A DNA stretch of 34,721 bases, taken from the NCBI GenBank assembly GCA_030704795.1, contig JAUYCZ010000010.1:1-34721 (forward strand), given 5' to 3'. This DNA comes from a bacterium. GTDB lineage: Bacteria > Patescibacteriota > Minisyncoccia > Minisyncoccales > GWA2-46-15. Both the position numbers and the translations under genes were made by a program. The notes below the pieces were generated by a model. That model saw only the letters and a list, made by a program, of their open reading frames with translations, was not told the origin of the DNA and did not search any database. Position 1 is the stretch's first letter. Each line of letters opens with the position of its first letter. Positions 29,563-34,721 of the stretch are shown one piece after another.

Positions 29563-30120
29563 ATGAGAAAACATCTTTCCGAAGCCGCTCAATGGTTTCT
29601 CAAGGATTTCCAGAAGATCCTGGATGACTTTGCCGATGGTCTGGGAGTTCAGGTCGTGGTCGTGGACCGGGAGGGGAATCTGATCAACAAAACCTACGGC
29701 GTGCAGAAAGCCTGTCAAATGATTATGGCCACCGAGATTGGCAAGATGAGGTGTCATGATCATTTCAAATCAGCCGTTTCTCTGGTGGAAAACAAAGAAG
29801 GGCCGATTTTTACCCAATGCTATGCCGGTTACGCTTCTTTGTGGCTGCCCATTATTATCAAGGGAAGCCTCATCGGCGCCGTGATCAGCTGCGGCGGAAA
29901 ATATGACAAGGGAGAGAGCCGGAAAAAGTTAGTTGAAAAATTTACCAAATTGATTGACGAGATCGGCATTACCTATCGGGAAGGCTTTTTAGAGGTCGCC
30001 ATCGACCAGCCTTTAATTGTCACCAAGAAAGAAATGGTTCAGAGGGCGGATAAATTAAAGGAATTGTTTGACATCCTTTCCCGCACCGCCTACACCCCCT
30101 TGAAAGAAGTCTTTGAGTAA
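29563..30120 (+). CDS. stand-alone PocR sensory domain protein
   Basis: The 185-residue protein begins with a helix (EAAQWFLKDFQKILDDFADG). The PocR domain follows: VVVVDREGNLINK, KMRCHDHFKSAV, IFTQCYAGYASLWLPIIIKG and AVISCGGKYDKG. The conserved Cys residues of the family are present. PocR domains bind small organic ligands (1,3-propanediol in the founding member) and usually precede kinases or AraC domains. Here no output domain is attached. A helix-rich end (KKEMVQRADKLKELFDIL) may dimerise or contact a partner. It probably shares the metK mRNA. Confidence 0.85.
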   Translation: MRKHLSEAAQWFLKDFQKILDDFADGLGVQVVVVDREGNLINKTYGVQKACQMIMATEIGKMRCHDHFKSAVSLVENKEGPIFTQCYAGYASLWLPIIIKGSLIGAVISCGGKYDKGESRKKLVEKFTKLIDEIGITYREGFLEVAIDQPLIVTKKEMVQRADKLKELFDILSRTAYTPLKEVFE

Positions 30121-30150
30121 TTTAAGATTAACTAAATAAAGCCCTAGCGT

Positions 30151-30402
30151 ATGAAAAAAATCATCCCCCTCCTCATTGTTTTAATCCTGGCTTTGATTTT
30201 GCTTTCTTTTCTACTCATGGGAAAGCTTGAGTTTTTAAAGCCCGGGCCGGCTAGCGAGGCGCGCGACAGCCAAGGCTGCTTGGCGGCAACGGAAAGCTGG
30301 TGTGAGACAAAACAGAAGTGTTTGCGGGCCGGAGAAGAGAATTGTGAAGGATCTTCTGTTGACGAGCGCATTCCCACGCCCCAGCCGCGATCTCGCAATT
30401 AA
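30151..30402 (+). CDS. small secreted/anchored Cys4 protein
   Basis: The 83-residue product has an N-terminal hydrophobic helix at about 4-24 and then a four-Cys module, GCLAATESWCETKQKCLRAG followed by EENC: C-x6-8-C-x5-C-x7-C. I recall the core WCExKxKCLR..EE.C as a recurrent short motif in exported patescibacterial proteins. It differs from the C-x5-C-x3-C repeats of the 589-2190 protein. Probably two disulfides outside the membrane. Function unknown. Confidence 0.7.
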   Translation: MKKIIPLLIVLILALILLSFLLMGKLEFLKPGPASEARDSQGCLAATESWCETKQKCLRAGEENCEGSSVDERIPTPQPRSRN

Positions 30403-30412
30403 TTTCACTCTC

Positions 30413-31015
30413 TTGACCGAAGAAATTCTTAATCAAGAAATTATTCATCATCTGCTTGAGATCAAGGGACAATGCCGGGGACTGGCCCTGATCGATAACT
30501 TAGCTTTTATTAAGTCCAGAGAAGCCGAGGGAGGGCTACAGAGGCTTGAGAAAACAATGACCGAGGCCGGTTACCCCTTTCGTTGTCGGGATATCAAGCC
30601 GATGAATTTCTATCCGGTGGGGCTGGAGGCGGTCATTCTCCTGGCGATTAAAAAAGCCTTCAATTACAGCGACGAGAAGTTTGAAGAAGTGGGTAGCATT
30701 AATGCGCGGCAGTCTTTGGTGGTTCGTCTCTTTGCCAAATATTTTGTCTCTTTAAAAAAAGTGCTGAGCGAGGCCCAGAAAATGTGGAATCGCTATTATA
30801 CCGTGGGCCGTCTTGATCCGGTTGAACTCGACGAAAAAGAAAGGCGGATTATTTTGAAGGTGGAAGGCTTTAAGACACATCCTCTTCATTGCCAGGTTCT
30901 CAAGGGTTATTTCTCCGAGGTGGTCAAAATGATCGTTGTTTCTTCGGCCGTCTGCCAAGAAACCAAGTGTCCTTTTCGCGGCGACAATCATCACGAATTC
31001 GTCATATCGTGGTAA
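30413..31015 (+). CDS. V4R-like small-molecule sensor protein
   Basis: The start is uncertain: TTG 30413 avoids overlap with the previous gene, but GTG 30344 or ATG 30302 are in frame. From TTG the product has 200 residues: a first part GLALIDNLAFIKSREAEGG.. and a second part LFAKYFVSLKKVLSEAQKMW, then GYFSEVVKM and ETKCPFRGDNHHEFVISW. The ending resembles the V4R domain pattern ETxC...Gd..CeF.i, a ligand-binding fold of stand-alone sensors. His residues replace the usual second Cys (NHHEF). Together with the PocR protein it makes a second output-less sensor in this operon. Confidence 0.65.
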   Translation: MTEEILNQEIIHHLLEIKGQCRGLALIDNLAFIKSREAEGGLQRLEKTMTEAGYPFRCRDIKPMNFYPVGLEAVILLAIKKAFNYSDEKFEEVGSINARQSLVVRLFAKYFVSLKKVLSEAQKMWNRYYTVGRLDPVELDEKERRIILKVEGFKTHPLHCQVLKGYFSEVVKMIVVSSAVCQETKCPFRGDNHHEFVISW

Positions 31016-31025
31016 CTTAAAAAGC

Positions 31026-31367
31026 ATGATGGCTATTTTTGCTTCACCAGAATTAAACTTGTTTATTTTCATTGCGGGGTTTGGCGGCGGCCTGGTGAGA
31101 GGTCTGGTCGGTTTTTTGAAATACTATTATTCCTATAAAAGCGTTCCCTTTAACCCGCTTTATTTCTTTGCCACCACCTTTCTTTCGGGCGTGGTCGGAT
31201 TGTTGACGGCCGGAGCCATCAAGGAATCGAGCATAATTTTAGAGGGTTTGTCGGGCTTGACCCCACCCTTGGCTTTCATTGTCGGTTATGCCGGCGGTGA
31301 TTTTATCGAAAACATTTATAAAATTCTACTCAAGAGGCCGATTCTTTTTCCCGATAAAAGAGCTTAG
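31026..31367 (+). CDS. small membrane protein with about three helices
   Basis: ATG 31026 (or 31029) gives 113 residues: helices near 11-30 (NLFIFIAGFGGGLVRGLVGF), 45-65 (NPLYFFATTFLSGVVGLLTAG) and 79-97. Glycine-rich segments suggest close helix packing, as in channel or holin-like proteins. It is not recognised as a family member. It starts ten bases after the V4R-like gene and ends at a bidirectional terminator. Confidence 0.65.
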   Translation: MMAIFASPELNLFIFIAGFGGGLVRGLVGFLKYYYSYKSVPFNPLYFFATTFLSGVVGLLTAGAIKESSIILEGLSGLTPPLAFIVGYAGGDFIENIYKILLKRPILFPDKRA

Positions 31368-31377
31368 CCCCTTAACT

Positions 31378-31410
31378 AAAACAGCCCCGCTAAAAGCGGG
31401 ACTGTTTTTT
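31378..31410. terminator. bidirectional terminator between convergent genes
   Basis: AAAACAG-C-CCCGC, loop TAAAA, GCGGG-A-CTGTTTT forms a 12-bp stem with one internal mismatch, with A- and T-runs on each side. It serves both the membrane protein gene and the RRM gene. Confidence 0.9.
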
Positions 31411-31418
31411 AACATCAA

Positions 31419-31757
31419 TTACCACTCGTTCCGGCGGCCTCTACCGAAGCCACCACCACTACCACTACCACGATTGTCGTGGCCAAAATCTCGGCGGGGA
31501 GGTCGAGCCTCTAGAGGTCGAGCTTCGGCCACGGTCAGAGTGCGGCCCTCGAGTTCCTTGCCGTTCCAGAGCTCAATCCCTTTCTGCGCCTCTTCCTCGG
31601 AAGACATTTCCACAAAACCAAAACCCTTTGATCGGCCCGACATCTTGTCGATGATGATCGTGGCCGTTTCCACGGCTCCGGCTTGGGCAAACATTTCCTT
31701 CAAGGAATCTTCGGTGGCGCTGTAGGGTAAGCCCCCAACGTATAGTTTTTTTGCCAT
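31419..31757 (-). CDS. RRM RNA-binding protein with Gly/Arg-rich tail
   Basis: The 112-residue protein has one RNA-recognition motif: RNP2 LYVGGL at 5-10 and RNP1 KGFGFVEM at 44-51, with normal beta-alpha spacing (SLKEMFAQAGAVETATI, EEAQKGIELWNG). The tail from about 85 is Arg- and Gly-rich (RPPRRDFGHDNRGSGSGGG), as in bacterial Rbp proteins linked with cold or stress. It probably works as an RNA chaperone. Its leader of about 90 bases contains a strong hairpin, which could respond to temperature. Confidence 0.93.
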   Translation of the reverse strand: MAKKLYVGGLPYSATEDSLKEMFAQAGAVETATIIIDKMSGRSKGFGFVEMSSEEEAQKGIELWNGKELEGRTLTVAEARPLEARPPRRDFGHDNRGSGSGGGFGRGRRNEW

Positions 31758-31810
31758 CTAACTAAATTCACTGCTTAATTTGTATTATGTTGTAAGGCGA
31801 CCGGTCTCTG

Positions 31811-31829
31811 GTCCCGCTTGTAGCGGGAC
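31811..31829 (-). promoter_or_regulatory. hairpin in RRM gene leader
   Basis: GTCCCGCT (31811-31818) and AGCGGGAC (31822-31829) form an 8-bp stem with a TGT loop in the 5' leader of the RRM mRNA. There is no T-run on the minus strand, so it is not a terminator there. Confidence 0.5.
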
Positions 31830-31852
31830 GGGGGAGAAACACTTACGAGTAG

Positions 31853-31881
31853 AGTATAACTTATTTCCCGGGATAAAGCAA
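31853..31881 (-). promoter_or_regulatory. promoter of RRM gene
   Basis: On the minus strand: TTGCTT (31881-31876), 17 bases, TATACT (31858-31853). It gives a leader of roughly 90 bases. Confidence 0.75.
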
Positions 31882-31905
31882 TAGTTCGTGAAAAAATGAG
31901 GTCTA

Positions 31906-31914
31906 TGATATAAT
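31906..31914 (+). promoter_or_regulatory. extended -10 promoter of UvrD-RecB gene
   Basis: TGA-TATAAT (31906-31914), then seven bases to ATG 31922. The transcription start should fall at or next to the start codon. It is divergent from the RRM promoter, 25 bases apart. Confidence 0.7.
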
Positions 31915-31921
31915 ACAAGGC

Positions 31922-34721
31922 ATGTTGGATTTATCTCATCTTAACCAGAATCAGAAAGCCGCCGTCACCTACGGAGAAGGACCGGTTTCGATCGTGGCCG
32001 GGGCCGGTACCGGCAAGACCACGGTCATCACCCATCGCCTGGCTTATTTGGTTGAGAAAAAGAAGATCAAGCCCGAAGAGATTCTGGCTTTGACTTTCAC
32101 CGACAAGGCGGCCACGGAAATGGCCGAAAGGGTGGATCAACTGCTTTCCCGCGGCTACGCCGATCTCTGGATTTCGACTTTCCATTCTTTCTGTGAAAGA
32201 ATTCTTAAAGAACACGGCCTGGACATCGGCCTTTCTACGGATTTCAAATTGGTGGATCAGACGGCCGCCTGGCTTTTGGTTCGACAGAATCTGGACCAGT
32301 TCAAGCTTGATTATTACCGACCGATTGGTCAGCCAACCAAGTTCATTCACGCTTTGGTTTCTCACTTTAGTCGTTGTAAGGACCAGGCCATTTATCCCGA
32401 AGACTATCTGAAATACAGTCAGAAAGCTTCTGAAGACAAGGAAAGGCTTAAAGAAATTGCTTTAGCCTATGAGAGATATCAGAAATTGCTTTTGGGGGCC
32501 GGACTTTTGGATTTCGGCGATCTGATTAATTACTGTTTAAAGTTGTTTCAGAAAAGACCCCAGATTCTGGAGAAATACCGTCAGCAGTTTAAATACATTT
32601 TAGTCGATGAATTTCAGGATACCAATTGGGTTCAGTATGAGCTGGTGAAGCTGCTGGCCGCGCCGAGAAATAATTTGACCGTTTCGAGTGATGATGACCA
32701 GGCTGTTTATCGTTGGCGAGGCGCCTCCTTCAGCAATGTCGTCCAATTCAAAAAAGACTTTCCTAAAGCCAAAGAAGTGGTTTTAATTGAAAACTATCGC
32801 TCTCGGCAGAACATCTTGGACTCGGCCTATCGATTCATCCAGGCCAACAATCCCAACCGACTGGAGCACATCAGTAATATTGATAAGAATCTAAGGGCGG
32901 CTAAGAAGGGCAAGGGAAAGATCGGGCATTTGCACTTTAAGTCGGGCGAACAAGAAGTCTCCGGCGTCATTGAAAAGATTATCGAGCTTTTACAGGAAGA
33001 CAAAGACGCCACTTTCAGCGATTTTGCCATTTTGGTCAGAGCCAACAATGAGGCCTCCTCGTTCATCCGGGGCTTGGAAAGATCAAACATTCCTTACCAG
33101 TTCATGGCCCTGCGGGGTCTTTATGCCAAACCCGTCATTTTAGACATCGTTTCCTATTTCAAGTTTCTCGATAACTATCACGAAAGCTCGGCCGCTTTTC
33201 GGATTCTGAGCCTACCATTTTTGAACTTGCTTCCCGAAGACATTGCCCAGATTACCCGCTATAGTTCCCGCCGCTCGAAATCGATTTTTGAGTCGCTCCA
33301 AGAACTATCCCTGATCCCCGGCCTTTCCACCCAGACGATTAACGGGGTCAACCAGATTTTGAGCTTGGTCAAAAAACACACCGCCCGGGCTTTAGAAAAG
33401 AATGTTTCCGAGATTCTTCTTTCTTTCTTGGAGGACTCGGGCTATCTCGAATACCTGGTGAAAAAAGAAAGGAAAGAAGATTTGGATCTGATTTCTCAGT
33501 TTCACAGCCGGATCAAGAACTTTGAGGAAACTCATCTTGATTCTCGCCTCCGAGCTTTTATGGAGGAATTGAATCTGGAGCTGGAATCCGGAGAAGAGGG
33601 GAAGATGAATTTTGACGTGGAACAAGGTCCGGCGGTGGTTAAAATCATGACCCTACACTCGGCCAAAGGATTAGAGTTTAAATATACCTTTTTGGTTAAC
33701 CTGGTGGACAAGCGGTTTCCCAGCCTCGAGAGAAAGGATCCGATCGAGATCCCGGAGAAATTAATCAAGGACATTCTGCCCGAAGGCGATTTTCACCTTC
33801 AGGAGGAAAGAAGGCTGTTTTACGTGGGCATGACCCGGGCCAAGGACGGCTTATTCCTGACCTCGGCCGAAGATTATGGCGGCGTGACCAGAAAAAGGTT
33901 GTCCCGCTTTCTGATTGAACTGGGCTATGATCAAGCCCTCACCCCTTTAAAAAGCCGAGGCGTCAGAGTCAATCAGAAAAAGTTTGAAAGAGTCAAAGAA
34001 TTTTTACTGCCCGAGAGGTTTTCTTTTACTCAGCTGGCCGCTTTTGAAAAGTGTCCTTTGCAGTATAAGTTTGCCCATATCTTAAAAATCCCGGTTAAGG
34101 GCAAGTCGGTTTTCTCTTTCGGCAAAACCATGCACCAGACCCTGCAGGAGTTTTTACTGGCTTCAACCTCGGGTCCAGCGGATTTTGTAAATCTCCTAGA
34201 GATTTACCGAAGAGAATGGTTGGACGAATGGTATGAGAGTCCGGCGCAAAAAAAAGAGTATTTCGAACTGGGTCAGAAGAGCTTAAAGAAGTTCTATCAG
34301 GATTTTGTTAAAGATAAACCAAAACTCTTCTTCTTTCATGGTCATCCGGCCCTGGAACAGGATTTTAATATCAAGATTGGCGGTTACACCCTCATCGGCA
34401 AGATTGACCGGATTGATGACAAAGGCGATGGCGTCGAGATCATTGACTACAAAACGGGTTCGGCCAAGGAAAGATTAAGGCCCGAAGACAAAAAACAGCT
34501 TTTGATTTATCAGATGGCCGCCGAAGAAGCTCTCGGCTTAAAACCCCAGAAGCTGACTTACTATTATCTTGACGAAGGAAAGAGCCTTTCCTTTTTAGGA
34601 CGCCCTTCGGATCTGGAGAAGGAAAAAAAAGAGATTATTAACGAGATCGAGCAAATCAAGAGAAGCGATTTTAAAGCCACGCCCGGCTGGCAGTGCGACT
34701 GGTGCGACTTTAAAAACATCT
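31922..34721 (+). CDS. UvrD-like helicase fused to RecB-type nuclease (3' end outside window)
   Basis: 933 codons are visible; the gene runs past the window. The helicase part has Walker A GAGTGKTTV near 27-35, FTDKAATEM, Walker B ILVDEFQDTN, DDDQAVYRWRGA, IMTLHSAKGLEF and LFYVGMTRAKDGL. The C-terminal part (from about 700) is a RecB-like nuclease: FSFTQLAAFEKCPLQYKF, GKIDRID, EIIDYKTGSAKE, then WQCDWCDFKNI, with the next codon (T..) probably the last Cys of a Fe-S cluster. The architecture matches AddA/AdnB-like or stand-alone UvrD-PDDEXK enzymes for double-strand break processing. It stands alone behind a leaderless promoter; a partner subunit may lie downstream. Confidence 0.93.
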   Translation, partial: MLDLSHLNQNQKAAVTYGEGPVSIVAGAGTGKTTVITHRLAYLVEKKKIKPEEILALTFTDKAATEMAERVDQLLSRGYADLWISTFHSFCERILKEHGLDIGLSTDFKLVDQTAAWLLVRQNLDQFKLDYYRPIGQPTKFIHALVSHFSRCKDQAIYPEDYLKYSQKASEDKERLKEIALAYERYQKLLLGAGLLDFGDLINYCLKLFQKRPQILEKYRQQFKYILVDEFQDTNWVQYELVKLLAAPRNNLTVSSDDDQAVYRWRGASFSNVVQFKKDFPKAKEVVLIENYRSRQNILDSAYRFIQANNPNRLEHISNIDKNLRAAKKGKGKIGHLHFKSGEQEVSGVIEKIIELLQEDKDATFSDFAILVRANNEASSFIRGLERSNIPYQFMALRGLYAKPVILDIVSYFKFLDNYHESSAAFRILSLPFLNLLPEDIAQITRYSSRRSKSIFESLQELSLIPGLSTQTINGVNQILSLVKKHTARALEKNVSEILLSFLEDSGYLEYLVKKERKEDLDLISQFHSRIKNFEETHLDSRLRAFMEELNLELESGEEGKMNFDVEQGPAVVKIMTLHSAKGLEFKYTFLVNLVDKRFPSLERKDPIEIPEKLIKDILPEGDFHLQEERRLFYVGMTRAKDGLFLTSAEDYGGVTRKRLSRFLIELGYDQALTPLKSRGVRVNQKKFERVKEFLLPERFSFTQLAAFEKCPLQYKFAHILKIPVKGKSVFSFGKTMHQTLQEFLLASTSGPADFVNLLEIYRREWLDEWYESPAQKKEYFELGQKSLKKFYQDFVKDKPKLFFFHGHPALEQDFNIKIGGYTLIGKIDRIDDKGDGVEIIDYKTGSAKERLRPEDKKQLLIYQMAAEEALGLKPQKLTYYYLDEGKSLSFLGRPSDLEKEKKEIINEIEQIKRSDFKATPGWQCDWCDFKNI

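Overview
The window looks like a chromosomal piece of a Patescibacteria (CPR) genome, probably of the Parcubacteria type. This is inferred from gene style only: tiny basic and single-pass membrane proteins, a secreted Cys-repeat protein, PocR/V4R/FIST sensors without enzymes, few Shine-Dalgarno sites, very tight gene packing, and short palindromic repeats of the CCTGAGCGAAG and CCTGCCTGCC type. TGA is used as an ordinary stop in many genes, so the standard bacterial code applies. No tRNA, rRNA, CRISPR array or complete insertion sequence was seen, and no stretch over about 300 bases lacks a gene or gene remnant.

Layout. (1) 1-5700: a 40-residue basic protein, a small membrane protein, a secreted protein with seven Cys4 repeats, then a signal-input cassette (solute-binding protein, Cache-like/HAMP/coiled-coil protein, FIST sensor, coiled-coil protein) with no kinase or other output domain. 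(2) 5700-12600: housekeeping and stress genes: typA, a cold-shock protein, an ABC-F protein coupled to an ABC exporter, and a Pif1-like helicase. (3) 12600-13963: an AbiEi/AbiEii pair behind a palindromic operator. (4) About 13980-21060: an AT-richer accessory island lying between short repeats. It holds a tight operon radC - MazG-like - nuclease/helicase fusion - HNH endonuclease, then a promoter/operator driving three related winged-helix genes (one broken by TGA) and a HEPN-like protein, then decaying genes (DUF84-type, DUF3800-type). (5) 21060-27400: DNA repair and nuclease genes (MGMT-type, DUF559-like, membrane-anchored SNase, family-4 UDG, NUDIX, RecB-like nuclease), a flavoprotein and a membrane-anchored methyltransferase. 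(6) 27400-34721: PIG-L deacetylase, metK, PocR and V4R-like sensors, small membrane proteins, an RRM protein, and a UvrD-RecB fusion running off the window.

Most notable. First, the nuclease/helicase-HNH operon and the adjoining triple winged-helix/HEPN-like locus are the best candidates for undescribed defence systems. Second, five promoters place the -10 box 6-7 bases before the ATG, pointing to leaderless transcripts; three share TGGTAnAAT, and two of these lie at the end of a repeated 30-bp element. Third, a family of two-hairpin repeats shows compensatory base changes and, with other short repeats, supplies the 3' ends of several genes. Fourth, the type-4 UDG has Asp where the third iron-sulfur Cys is expected.
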